The notes below the pieces were generated by a model, which had not been told where the DNA came from, searched no databases, and saw only the letters and a program-made list of their open reading frames with translations. From contig JASSKH010000010.1 of the NCBI GenBank assembly GCA_031763025.1, forward strand, positions 1,302,001 through 1,366,000: a stretch of DNA of 64,000 nt. The letters are read 5' to 3'. Shown piece after piece: positions 54,401 through 57,532 of this stretch. A program made the position numbers and the translations under genes. Numbering within the stretch: position 1 is the first letter of the stretch; each line of letters opens with the position of its first letter. The DNA is from Macrocystis pyrifera. Lineage: Eukaryota; Sar; Phaeophyceae; Laminariales; Laminariaceae.

Positions 54401-56523
54401 TCATACATCGAGGCTTTTGTGCAGTTGGACGTCACCAAATAAAAAACACGGGTAGACGAAGAGTAAAACACGTCCGATACATAAGATATATCGGAAGCTC
54501 GATATTTATGATACTATCGAAATTTCGGTATTATGATGATATCGAAATTTTGATATTTATGATACATCGGAATTTCGATATTTATAACGCATCGGAAGTT
54601 CGATACTTATGATATATCAAAAATTCGATTTTATCGATCGAATTTTTCGATACTTGCCATATATCGAAAATTCGATTTTTATCGATCGAATTTTTCGATA
54701 CTTGCGATATATCGAAAGTTTGATACGATATTCGAGTGCAGTACGTACAATAGCCCAACAACAGGGGTGGGCCCTTCTGGCAAAAAATAAAATATGCGTC
54801 TGCGCACTGAACTTGCCTCAAGTCATTTTATTGACCATTTGACCACGCATGCACGCACACGCATGCATGCTGCGCACCCCTTTCGTGACGGAGGGAGCGC
54901 ACCTGTCCCTACTCCTAACAGAACAACGCCTCCAACATTTGGGGCAGGGTAGGGCGGGTTCAGGTGTCAACTTCCACGACACCGCCCCAGCTCCCAAAAT
55001 AAACAAGGTCGATATCCATACGTAAGCCCACACAAACAACATGAACATATATATATACATACCCAGTATGTATTATACTAATATTATAGTGGGCCCTCAG
55101 TACATCGCTGTTCCGAGAATTTTCCGACGCAATCCGGGTTTATATAGTGGTTTTATCAACACGGTATTTCAACCATTGGTTGTCGAAGCTGGGCCAAGGT
55201 CTACATAGCCGGTACTGCTGCACTAGGGGAGGGGGCGGGGAGGGGGAAGAGAAGGGGAGGCGGGGGGGGGGGGGTATACTCATGTCATGCATGGCCGTAG
55301 TCGTATGACGGTAGACCCTGGCATCCCTACCATGCCCGGGACGGACCACGTCGGGGAGAAGCAGAAGGGGGGGGAGGGGGAGGGGAAGGCCGCCAAATAT
55401 CGGCAACGATTGAAAAAAATAAAAAAAGTCGTTGACCGTGAGCTTACCCTTGAAGGCAGCCTTCACCTCGCTGGGGGGCATGTAGTGGAGGTGGCACTGG
55501 TCGGGGACATCCACCCACTTCCACTCGTGGCTGTTGCAGTAGGCCGACGCCTCCCCAGGCTCTTGGCACTCCCCGGCCTCCACCTGCGACGCAGCGAAAA
55601 CAGCGTCATCAGACACAGCGTCGCGAAAAAAAAAATAGTGATGTAATAAAACACAACACAACCCAACAGAACACAGCAGAAAGGGCCAGGAAACAACACA
55701 AGACAGCGACAACACAAGGCACAGAGCAAAAGACAACTCAATAAAATTTACTCAGCCCCAACCCACCGCAACCCAATCCAACACCATACGTTCAACACCG
55801 AACCATTTGTGCGCAGCGTGCGCAAAGAGCAAGAGCAAAACAAAAAAAAAAAATGGAAAAGCACCGAAACACAACAAGAAACGAAAGCACAAAGGCAAAG
55901 ACACGCGCGCAACACAACTCAAGACAACACAAAATGCAAAAAACAAACACACCACAAAAAAATAACCCAACGAAAACACAAAACGCACACAAATATACAA
56001 AAACACACACAAAAACCACCCAAAAAAAAACACAAACACAAAAACAAACAACAACCGACCAATAACCCCCCCCCCCCTATCAATATCATACCTAACCTTC
56101 CACATGCCGTTGTCCTCCACTCCACAAAAAGATCAAACGGCGCAAAAAAAACAACAACAACAACAACACAAGAGCACGAAAAAAAGCACACGCACCTATA
56201 CGAAAACTCTAAAAAAAACACACACACATACGCAAAGCAAACAAAACACACAAAACACACAAAAACAGAAAAAACACATCCATGAAAAAAAAAAAAAAAA
56301 AAAAAAAAAAACGCCTGCGTACGTACGTACCAAGCAACCAGAAAGAACCACTCGGCTTTACCTTCCACATCCCGTGGTTGGCAGTCTCTACGCAGACATC
56401 CTGGGAGTAGGGGTACGGGGTGCTGGCGAAGCCGCCGCTGCTCGATCGCGTCGATGCAGACGGCATGTTGACGACAGACAGCCCTCCCACCAGAGCAGCC
56501 ACCACAAAACCTAGCACCGGTAC
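17822..56523 (-). CDS. Gene B: CASD1/Cas1p-like O-acetyltransferase, N-terminal half (giant introns; 3' end not found)
   Basis: Exons seen on the minus strand: 56362-56523, 55448-55583, 53416-53615, 52809-52899, [at least one missing], 29713-29857, 18309 down to about 17.82 kb. Phases match at every junction except 52809|29857, where an exon starting in phase 1 and ending in phase 0 is needed. The product runs: membrane anchor, Cys-rich luminal stretch with CNSHEWKW and CHLHYMP, IVGDSVERF (SGNH block I, nucleophile Ser), PDVLLMGGGLWDAL, IWVSMTT, YDGVHYSD (DxxH, catalytic Asp/His), then a membrane segment. Known: this is the luminal SGNH acyltransfer half of CASD1 and fungal Cas1p. Inferred: gene B is a tandem paralogue of gene A; its Cas1p membrane domain lies left of 17.8 kb, beyond the window, or is lost. 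The first coding exon upstream of 56523 was not identified. It spans at least 38.7 kb. Confidence 0.82.
18434..18681 (-). mobile_element. Poly-C SINE-like repeat upstream of gene B exon 18309
   Basis: Minus orientation, same sense as gene B. Its poly-C tail (plus-strand G tracts at 18345-18433) runs to within about 40 nt of the exon acceptor. 5' end truncated at the TTAGTTTA block, next to a further G27 tract. Confidence 0.85.
18682..20240. other. Gene B intron, non-coding (left part of 11.4-kb intron)
   Basis: Opens with a G27 tract and G-rich low complexity to about 18.85 kb, then unique-looking AT/GC-mixed DNA with scattered CTG/CAG and ACCTGGTA motifs and one GGGACAGAGTGGTA repeat end near 19.23 kb. 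No frame shows a recognisable domain. Poly-A and poly-T runs near 19.8 and 19.97 kb. Confidence 0.6.
20240..20870 (+). repeat. Fossil LTR-type repeat, copy A1 (direct)
   Basis: About 600 bp that recurs inverted at 24484-25107 and, as a shorter direct piece, at 28199-28507. Shared blocks include TGCTGCTGTAGATTCTG and the segment around GTGCACAGCAGTAGAT. Position on both sides of Copia-type internal fragments suggests remains of long terminal repeats or related non-coding ends of the element. Divergent and old. Confidence 0.6.
21880..24260. mobile_element. Copia-type LTR retrotransposon fossil, two fragments head to head
   Basis: Gag-like sequence ending in a CCHC knuckle reads leftward from about 23.1 kb, and a near copy of the same gag region reads rightward from about 23.13 kb. 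The right fragment goes on to an aspartic protease start (LVDSGASDHFVDD) and a following pol-like stretch. The left fragment includes a Ser/Gly-Ile-Thr repeat stretch of the kind found in linkers. No integrase or reverse transcriptase core is evident. Broken in several places. Family placement rests on the DSGAS protease motif and the CCHC layout. Confidence 0.72.
24484..25107 (-). repeat. Fossil LTR-type repeat, copy A2 (inverted)
   Basis: Reverse-complement counterpart of 20240-20870 on the far side of the Copia-type fossil. Together with 25105-25600 it forms the left arm of a second, larger inverted repeat whose right arm is 27705-28507. Confidence 0.62.
25105..25600 (+). repeat. Fossil element repeat, copy B1 (left arm of foldback)
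   Basis: About 500 bp, matched in reverse complement at 27705-28200. Matching blocks include GTGGCTTGGGGTCACCACA, CATCGACTG and ACCAGCTACGAGCTGGTACA. The two arms enclose about 2.1 kb. The right arm runs straight into a gag-like start, so these are parts of the same fossil family. Confidence 0.68.
25600..27495. other. Spacer between foldback arms, with imperfect internal repeats
   Basis: Contains two related stretches (about 25920-26060 and 26570-26720) sharing GGAGCTCT, GTAGTCCA and CGTGGATCGT, with a weaker third near 27180-27300. It also holds a 57-bp tandem array (26742-27012). CTG/CAG-rich. No coding domain recognised. Confidence 0.5.
26742..27012. repeat. Tandem repeat, about 55-59 bp, 5 copies
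   Basis: Units start TAGAAGCAATTCCCG(G/A)CGG, pass through ACCGTCTGTTAAAGGAACC and end CTGACTTC. Lengths differ by a few bases, and internal GGCGGTA...ACCGTC can pair as a small hairpin. Confidence 0.85.
27495..27705 (+). mobile_element. Gag-like fragment of Copia-type fossil
   Basis: A plus-strand stretch with KFDGGKPGDFRDW and a following helix-like run resembles the N-terminal gag region of stramenopile Copia-type elements. It abuts inverted arm B2. Broken and partial. Confidence 0.5.
27705..28507 (-). repeat. Fossil element repeat, copies B2 + A3 (right arm of foldback)
   Basis: 27705-28200 is the reverse complement of B1, and 28199-28507 is a direct partial copy of the A repeat. With 24.83-25.60 kb it forms an inverted repeat with arms of nearly 0.8 kb. 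Confidence 0.65.
28508..29602. other. Intronic, degenerate GTAGTGCTT-rich DNA
   Basis: From about 28.85 to 29.45 kb the motif GTAGTGCTT or close variants recurs at irregular spacing, a decayed short-period satellite. An earlier part (28.65-28.83 kb) repeats AAAGCTAGCCCAGTCGT-like words. No coding frame supported. Confidence 0.5.
29603..29689. mobile_element. Short foldback element with ACCACTCT ... AGAGTGGTAC ends
   Basis: Inverted ends ATACCACTCT and AGAGTGGTAC around an 85-bp AT-rich body. Ends match the elements at 6555-6640 and 46722-46809. It lies in the intron, 24 nt downstream of the donor of exon 29713-29857. Confidence 0.55.
29713..29857 (-). CDS. Gene B exon: SGNH segment before DxxH
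   Basis: A 48-codon exon plus one base. The acceptor is ATCCGGCAG, preceded by a C-rich tract that is the tail of an SINE-like copy in the same orientation. The donor is GACG|GTAAGT, phase 1. It reads IWVSMTTVVTDRL, an amphipathic middle and AYREVVEDSGLLQDVDGVID. It joins in phase to exon 18309, giving IDG-VKLTTGQRR. An isolated 145-nt coding island about 23 kb from the previous detected exon. Confidence 0.85.
29916..30119 (-). mobile_element. Poly-C SINE-like repeat upstream of gene B exon 29857
   Basis: Minus orientation; the C-rich tail in the sense strand lies 30-60 nt before the acceptor of exon 29713-29857. Truncated at GGACCGCTTTTGAGG. Confidence 0.85.
30195..30310 (-). mobile_element. 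Poly-C SINE-like repeat, 5'-truncated
   Basis: TGTACTCATGTCATGCATGG start after a G-rich tract, truncated at CATTGCTTGCATA. Confidence 0.8.
30335..30822 (-). mobile_element. Poly-C SINE-like repeat, near full length
   Basis: From TATTCGATATCATGCATGG to the head block CCAACCGACGCCAATCC. Third SINE of three in a row with the same orientation, each starting with a G tract on the plus strand. Confidence 0.83.
30834..30945 (-). mobile_element. Second repeat family sharing the GAGTACCCCC end, copy 1
   Basis: After a G tract: TACTCATTTGTTGGATGCC, CCACGCATCCCTTTCGAGAC, GGAGTACCGTTCCTACTCC, ACCAACAAGG. The body is unrelated to the poly-C SINE but the poly-C end is the same. Confidence 0.62.
30946..31537. 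other. Intronic, A/T tracts and TCCGGCGGATTGG motif
   Basis: T23 run at 31262-31286 then TCCGGCGGATTGGTAAAAA. No gene. Confidence 0.5.
31538..31647. mobile_element. Foldback MITE family 1
   Basis: TATTACGGGGGTCCATAGTT to CTATGGACCCCCGTAATAG, 97 bp upstream of the tRNA-like locus. Confidence 0.88.
31744..31817 (+). tRNA. tRNA-Pro(AGG)-like gene, anticodon stem imperfect
   Basis: 74 nt. Acceptor arms GCGCCAG/CTGGCGT pair over 7 bp (one G-T). The T arm GTGAG-TTCGAAT-CTCAC is perfect. The A-box region TGGTATAGTCGG and B-box region GAGTTCGAATCTC fit Pol III promoters. The anticodon loop TTAGGGT followed by the AGGTC variable loop is as in eukaryotic tRNA-Pro(AGG). The weak point is the anticodon stem, CGACC against GCTAG, with two mismatches where tRNA-Pro normally has a full stem; the D stem is also weak. 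It could be a working but odd gene, a decayed copy, or the head of a tRNA-derived repeat. A T6 run follows 12 nt downstream. Confidence 0.62.
31830..31835 (+). terminator. Pol III-type T6 terminator of tRNA-like gene
   Basis: Six T residues 12 nt after the tRNA 3' end, in a C/T-rich stretch with a second T6 near 31845. Confidence 0.5.
31991..32068. mobile_element. Hairpin element (AGAGCCGCAGTCCCGTTT), copy 1
   Basis: Near-perfect foldback: TAGAGCCGCAGTCCCGTTT ... AAACGGGACTGCGGCTCTA around a 40-nt AT-rich loop. Best preserved of the group. Confidence 0.72.
32221..32290. mobile_element. Hairpin element, copy 2
   Basis: ATAGTCCCGTTTTGGGGAC ... CTCCAAAACGGGACTG; the left end has lost the GAGCCGC block that the right end keeps. 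Confidence 0.65.
32411..32476. mobile_element. Hairpin element, copy 3
   Basis: ATAGTCCCGTTTGGGGG ... CGAAACGGGACTACGG; shorter loop than copies 1 and 2. Confidence 0.62.
33380..33471 (+). CDS. Zinc-finger gene, middle exon
   Basis: 30 full codons after two bases that complete a Val codon from the preceding exon. His-rich start (HANAHMH) then NRLRDVNEGTEDSAV. Clean acceptor and GTGAGT donor. The phase agreement on both sides argues that the locus was a spliced gene. Confidence 0.6.
33480..35040 (+). repeat. CTG/GCT-rich intron of zinc-finger locus, imperfect duplications
   Basis: Repeated CTGCTGCTG runs plus larger repeated blocks: GCGTTGTTGCCGTACATCATGCTG (in parts), TACATATTTC(G/T)GTATCGTCAA, TTTTCATATCGTTGCTATGCTG and CGCAATAT(C/T)CACTGAATG, each seen two to five times. 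Long plus-strand frames here are translations of the repeat. Confidence 0.75.
35147..35270 (+). CDS. Zinc-finger gene, last recognisable exon
   Basis: Opens with CGKCYNC (C-x2-C-x2-C), IKDGDIIIKRKKTPFHFAC follows, and the frame stays open to 35524. Its 3' boundary is unclear because an OTU-like stretch in another frame begins near 35.28 kb. Confidence 0.55.
35285..35643 (+). pseudogene. OTU-type cysteine protease-like fragment
   Basis: About 115 codons open to TGA: a helix-like start (RKQIVSHISQNRDYF), then ILEDYLHIMSHPNSYAGYIEI, AAQQLYNISITVVV and a final HAKHYSTL. This is the order of the C-terminal two thirds of an OTU domain: helix, E-I strand after a G-Y-I turn, and the catalytic-His strand HY. 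I could not place a convincing N-terminal DGNCLF-type box in this frame. Base composition is AT-rich, unlike the neighbouring exons, and an AATAAA lies 83 nt after the stop, as if a separate gene end had been inserted. Source unknown: host gene, or cargo of a mobile element. Confidence 0.55.
35726..35731 (+). promoter_or_regulatory. AATAAA polyadenylation signal after OTU-like fragment
   Basis: AATAAA inside TCATAAATAAACG, downstream of the TGA at 35641-35643, in an AT-rich stretch that ends near 35.77 kb. Confidence 0.4.
35866..36262 (+). repeat. Tandem pair of about 235-bp units rich in GGGTA/TACCC
   Basis: Two units share CTGGGTATTTCCCCT, TACGGGTATGGGATGCTG, CCGTACCCCGGGTATTGTGG and CAGAAATTCTTTGCAGAG-like blocks, offset about 235 bp. 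Confidence 0.8.
36263..36817. other. Intronic: A-rich short tandem repeat, then unique DNA
   Basis: 36365-36505 is about five copies of AAATAAAGAGAAGGTTT separated by A runs. The remainder shows no coding domain. Confidence 0.55.
36818..36928. mobile_element. Foldback MITE family 1
   Basis: TATTACGGGGGACCGTAGT to CTATGGTCCCCCGTAATAG. Confidence 0.88.
36994..37180. mobile_element. TIR element (CTATAGTGCCGGT)
   Basis: TCTATAGTGCCGGTATGC left end with GCGCCAGCC inside, CAACCGGCACTATAGAGAG right end. Best-preserved copy. Confidence 0.75.
37253..37361. mobile_element. Foldback MITE family 1, diverged
   Basis: TTGCGGGGGTCCATAGTT to CTATGGTCTTCCGTGATAA; both ends altered, older copy. Confidence 0.8.
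37362..38618. other. Intronic; includes CGATACGATAT-rich dispersed repeat
   Basis: 38240-38520 carries TACATCGAAGCTTTTCGCTTTCAG and GGGGATGCCAGGGGATGGAGG (in parts), the same dispersed repeat as at 45.05-45.45 and 54.4 kb. No gene. Confidence 0.5.
38619..38818. mobile_element. TIR element (CTATAGTGCCGGT), diverged
   Basis: Contains AGTGCCGGCTGTCC, AGTGCCGGTATTGTTGGCTGG, CGCATACATACCGGCC, ATAGAGGGGTCATTACTG. Confidence 0.6.
39140..39246. mobile_element. Hairpin element, diverged copy
   Basis: Same pattern with TGAGTGCTCCAGTCCCGTTT on one side and AAAGCGGAACTGCAGCCC on the other, and a longer loop. Confidence 0.5.
39247..40574. other. Intronic; three GGCCGTAAATATAGGGACCG repeats
   Basis: TCTGGCCGTAAATATAGGGACC recurs (in parts) at 39625, 39711 and, altered, at 39825, with TATAAACG...CC bodies between: decayed foldback elements of about 95 bp. 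No gene. Confidence 0.5.
40575..40690. mobile_element. Foldback MITE family 1
   Basis: TATTACGGAAGACCACAGT to CTATGGTCCCCCGAAAATA with an expanded TATATATATA centre. Confidence 0.82.
40691..42060. other. Intronic, no gene supported
   Basis: Two plus frames (41017-41259, 41415-41753) have hydrophobic stretches but no recognised family and no clear splice context. TCCTCCGGCGGATTGGTAAAAA (in parts) near 41690. Confidence 0.4.
42061..42500. repeat. CCA/CAC-rich microsatellite region with duplicated block
   Basis: ACCACC repeats, plus GCGACAAGCTTCTGCTGCTGG with GTGCTTAGCTGGCG occurring twice (42389 and 42470). Confidence 0.75.
42798..42906. mobile_element. Foldback MITE family 1
   Basis: TATTACGGGGGACCATAGT to CTATAGACCCCCGTAATAA. 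Confidence 0.88.
42907..43913. other. Intronic, A20 tract and TCCGGCGGATTGG motif
   Basis: A tract at 43138-43159, T run then CTCCGGCGGATTGGTAAAAA at about 43735. No gene. Confidence 0.45.
43914..44012. mobile_element. Foldback MITE family 1
   Basis: TTTACGGGGGGGGCATAGTG to CTATGGTCCCCCGTAATAC. Confidence 0.84.
44013..45085. other. Intronic, GC-richer segment without recognised exon
   Basis: 44.1-44.45 kb is GC-rich on both strands and open in places, but neither strand gives a recognisable segment or the hydrophobic helix expected of the missing gene B exon. Confidence 0.35.
45086..45190. mobile_element. Foldback MITE family 1, inserted in a dispersed repeat
   Basis: TATTACGGAGGAACGTAGT to CTATGGTCCTGTTTG. 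It splits a copy of the TACATCGAAGCTTTCTTTCAG / GCCAGGGGATGGAGGAGG repeat, so it is younger than that repeat. Confidence 0.83.
45191..45785. repeat. Dispersed CATCGAAGCT/GGATGCCAGGGGATGG repeat, two adjacent copies, then GTT repeats
   Basis: Copies at about 45050-45260 (split by the MITE) and 45320-45430. GTTGTT microsatellite 45660-45760. Confidence 0.6.
45786..45896. mobile_element. Foldback MITE family 1
   Basis: TATTACGGGGGTCCATAGTT to CTATGGTCCCCCGTATTAG. Confidence 0.87.
45897..46721. other. Intronic; CA repeat and CCCGA/GGGTC array
   Basis: 46240-46395 is (CA)-rich. 46440-46640 holds TCGGGTCGGGTCGGG followed by CCCGACCCGACCCG, opposite-sense blocks that can fold on each other. Frames here are repeat translations. 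Confidence 0.65.
46722..46809. mobile_element. Foldback element, ends TACCACTC..GGCGGACGGAAAC
   Basis: ATACCACTCCGGGCGGACGG pairs with CCGCCCAGAGTGGTA; AT-rich centre. Second clear copy of the family at 6555-6640. Confidence 0.7.
47213..47322. mobile_element. Foldback MITE family 1 (cluster 1 of 6)
   Basis: TATTACGGGGGACCATAGT to CTACGGACCCCCGTAAATAA. Confidence 0.88.
47335..47440. mobile_element. Foldback MITE family 1 (cluster 2 of 6)
   Basis: CTACAGGGGACCATAGT to TTACTAGGTTCCCCGAAAT; ends diverged. Confidence 0.82.
47466..47512. mobile_element. Foldback MITE family 1, right half only (cluster 3 of 6)
   Basis: ACAATATTTGGCCC..CTATGGTCCCCCGTAGTAG; left half missing. Confidence 0.78.
47600..47692. 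mobile_element. Foldback MITE family 1, partial (cluster 4 of 6)
   Basis: GACCTAATAATGCCAG..CTACGGCCCTCCGTAATACC; left end replaced, preceded by an ACCACTCTGTTCCC repeat end. Confidence 0.75.
47734..47840. mobile_element. Foldback MITE family 1 (cluster 5 of 6)
   Basis: TATTGCGGGGAACCACAGC to CCATGGTCCCCCCGAAA. Confidence 0.82.
47870..47985. mobile_element. Foldback MITE family 1 (cluster 6 of 6)
   Basis: ACGGAGGACCATAGT to CTATGGACCCCCGTAATAG, with a TACCTGGTA insertion in the centre. Confidence 0.85.
48003..48077. mobile_element. Hairpin element, diverged copy
   Basis: CAGAGTCCCGTGTCGGGG ... AGCGGGACTGCCGTTCTCA; loop includes CCACTCTAATTC as in the 32-kb copies. Confidence 0.5.
48078..49500. 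other. Intronic; G33 tract, otherwise unique
   Basis: G tract at 48710-48742, A-rich DNA 49.17-49.4 kb. CGGATGCTGTGCTTGGC(A/G)GACTC occurs twice near 48.16-48.22 kb. No gene. Confidence 0.5.
49501..49573 (+). mobile_element. Poly-C SINE-like repeat, short 3' fragment
   Basis: GATCCGTCCTGGCTTTGTAGG to CATGATATTGAGTACCCCC; C tail then a TATACCTGGTATATA spacer before the next copy. Confidence 0.78.
49625..50160 (+). mobile_element. Poly-C SINE-like repeat, near full length
   Basis: GGTTGGGTTGGCGTCGG head, T19 tract, full body to GATAATGAGTACACC and C-rich tail. The CTGTCA..AATC..TTCATTGACGCTG block is locally duplicated. Confidence 0.85.
50194..50808 (+). mobile_element. Poly-C SINE-like repeat interrupted by a MITE
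   Basis: Head CTTGGGTTGGCGTCGG, then the foldback MITE at 50251-50359 inserted, then the body to GACATCAATACCCCAG. Third tandem copy of the 49.5-50.8 kb cluster. Confidence 0.83.
50251..50359. mobile_element. Foldback MITE family 1, inserted in SINE copy
   Basis: TATTACGGAGGACCATAGT to CTATGGTCCTCCGTAATAG. Interrupts the SINE head after CTTGAGCTA, and the SINE resumes at GACAAAACCAGG. Confidence 0.9.
50809..52808. other. Intronic; A-rich tract, CAG repeat, ACACAAC satellite
   Basis: 51128-51260 nearly pure A with G; CAG11 at 51392-51424; 51985-52330 irregular ACACAAC(G/A)CGCAACAC satellite. Long frames on both strands are repeat translations. Gene B donor at 52808. Confidence 0.6.
52809..52899 (-). 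CDS. Gene B exon: SGNH middle block (GGGLWDAL)
   Basis: A 91-nt exon, phase 0 in and phase 1 out, with acceptor GGTAAAG and donor AGAGT|GTGAGC. It encodes VAEVYQGEVPDVLLMGGGLWDALKS-like sequence. PDVLL-GxGLW corresponds to the Gly-containing oxyanion block of the CASD1 luminal domain. The acceptor is unusual because the C-rich tract lies about 20 nt upstream, separated by an A/T-rich spacer. The exon that should follow was not found. Confidence 0.83.
53150..53260 (+). repeat. AAGCAAGC/AGCA simple repeat in gene B intron
   Basis: Repeats of AAGCAAGCAAAGC and AGCAGAGCC between exons 53416-53615 and 52809-52899. Confidence 0.8.
53416..53615 (-). CDS. Gene B exon: SGNH block I (GDS)
   Basis: Acceptor ACCGGCAG, donor ACCCGG|GTGAGG, 200 nt: two bases that complete the split Gly, then 66 codons. 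It starts RKIAIVGDSVERFVYY; the Ser of GDS is the predicted acyl-enzyme nucleophile. It ends ISFLWAPESNELCTR, which matches the strand before the second SGNH block in CASD1. The following intron is only about 0.5 kb and is packed with C/G tracts and an AAGC-type simple repeat. Confidence 0.9.
53660..53768. mobile_element. Foldback MITE family 1, just upstream of gene B exon 53615
   Basis: TATTACGGGGGGCCATAGT to CTATGGTCCCCCGTAATAG, 45 bp from the exon acceptor with a G tract (sense C tract) between. Confidence 0.9.
53770..54010 (+). repeat. Two-copy tandem repeat, about 120 bp
   Basis: AAGCTTGTCTCGT..GAACAACCT, AGGTTTTTTAGG, ATACGTTGTGTCAC and GATATCGAACG..AATCGACGTCGATGC blocks occur twice in order. 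Confidence 0.85.
54011..54760. repeat. CGATAC/GATATCG-rich low-complexity DNA
   Basis: Dozens of CGATAC, GATATATCG and GAAATTTCGAT words; several perfect palindromes such as AAAATTCGATTTT. MITE inserted at 54184-54292. Confidence 0.75.
54184..54292. mobile_element. Foldback MITE family 1, inserted in CGATAC-rich DNA
   Basis: TATTACGGGGGTTCATAGTT to CTATGTTCCCCCGTAATAC. Confidence 0.87.
54823..54965 (-). mobile_element. Second repeat family, diverged copy 2
   Basis: TTGACCACGCATGCACG, CACCCCTTTCGTGACGGAG, CCTACTCCTAACAGAAC, GCCTCCAACATTTGGGG. No G/C tract next to this copy. Confidence 0.5.
55275..55356 (-). mobile_element. Poly-C SINE-like repeat, short 3' fragment
   Basis: TATACTCATGTCATGCATGG after a G tract, truncated at GGACGGACCACGTCGGGG. 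Lies in the gene B intron just past exon 55448-55583. Confidence 0.78.
55448..55583 (-). CDS. Gene B exon: Cys-rich luminal segment
   Basis: A 45-codon exon plus one base, acceptor GCGTCGCAG, donor TTCAAGG|GTAAGC, ending in phase 1. It carries four Cys (AGEC, AYC, DQC and surroundings), the aromatic run HEWKWVD and CHLHYMPPSE. The layout C...W.W....CHLH.Y resembles the segment before the GDS box in CASD1 and plant TBL proteins, where Cys pairs stabilise the SGNH fold. The next exon completes the split Gly codon. Confidence 0.87.
56097..56114 (-). pseudogene. Possible 18-nt microexon or exon-fragment copy (DNGMWK)
   Basis: In the first gene B intron the last bases of exon 56362-56523 recur: GGCATGTGGAAG|GTTAGG after a potential AG acceptor, reading DNGMWK in phase 0. 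Skipping it leaves the phases of the neighbouring exons intact, and including it would add six residues. It is more likely a decayed copy of the exon end than a used exon, because nothing upstream of it is coding-like. Confidence 0.35.
56362..56523 (-). CDS. Gene B exon: signal-anchor and first Cys
   Basis: A 54-codon exon, acceptor CCTTAAG, donor TGGAAG|GTAAAG, phase 0. It begins with a hydrophobic segment of about 19 residues (start VPVLGFVV), then a Ser/Gly-rich stalk, then PYSQDVCVETANHGMWK. This fits the type II anchor plus luminal start of CASD1-like proteins. The Met inside the anchor could be the start codon. If the acceptor is real, the start lies in an unseen exon between here and about 57.5 kb. 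Confidence 0.75.
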
Positions 56524-56795
56524 CTTAAGGGAGGAAAATACAGATCAACAACAAAAAGAAGAAAAAATGAAAGATGAAAGAAAAAAATGGTGGACGTTTG
56601 TTGAAATAAAGAACCCAAAGCGAGCCGATCATGCGCGGACGAGAGGGAGAGGGGATAGGGGGTGGGGGTAGGGAGAGCGGTGGCGGGGAAGGGTGGGGGT
56701 AGGCGTGGGTGAAGGTGGGGGTAGTGGTGGAGGCGGGGTGGGGGCGGAGAGGGTACGTGTGAGGAATGGTGAAGGTGGGGGGGGGCAGGGGTGGT

Positions 56796-56910
56796 ACTCA
56801 TATGTTGCTTGCCCTAGTTATTTGACCAATGGCTATGTATCCCTTTCGAGATAGATGGAGTACCGTTCCTATTCCAAACAGAGGCGCCTCCAAACATCTG
56901 GGCGCTCACT
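56796..56910 (-). mobile_element. Second repeat family, copy 3
   Basis: After a G-rich tract: GTACTCATATGTTGCTTGCC, TATCCCTTTCGAGATAG, GAGTACCGTTCCTATTCC, GCGCCTCCAAACATCTGG. Lies between genes A and B. Confidence 0.62.
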
Positions 56911-57002
56911 ACGCTCTTATTTCTTCACGGTACTCCATGAAACGTTTTTGCTTATCTTATTCCCTTCCCGCTCTCGCTGAGAGGAGGGGGGGGGGGGGGG
57001 GG

Positions 57003-57400
57003 TGGGGGGGGGGGGGGGGTAAACCACCGAGAGGGTATTCCGTGTCTTGCTTGTGGCCTTGCGTAGGGGAGGGGGCTGTAAACACCCAAGATTGGGCGCT
57101 GAAGGGACTGGCCGGCCAGCCGTTTAGAGAATGGCAAGCACGCTTGAAGATCGGTTTAAAAAAAAAAAAATGCGATCATGGCGTGTGAGGCTAACGAGGG
57201 GGGCAATCACATGTTGGATCTCTCTCTATGTACCAAGTATCAGTTTTACCTACCTTCGAAAACTTTATAAAATATCAATTTAAGCTTGTGAGTGTTTGCC
57301 GTTTACTCCATCTAGACCGCCACCGTCCTGAGAGAGAGAAAAGGGTTGTGCGAAGAGAGAAATGGAGAAAACTCAAGGAAGAAAAAAAGACAAATCAATG

Positions 57401-57434
<34 letters not shown>

Positions 57435-57435
57435 C
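57003..57435. other. Spacer between genes A and B with G tracts
   Basis: G tracts at 56988-57022 and 57403-57434. It should hold the 3' UTR of A and the promoter and first exon of B, but I found no clear poly-A signal or start codon. Confidence 0.45.
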
Positions 57436-57532
57436 TCGACACCAGCCTAGCCCCACCGCCGACACCGCCCGTCCTCCCCCAGCATCAACCCCCCAGAACG
57501 CAGCCAGTCTCTCTTCCTTCGCAGCGACAACC

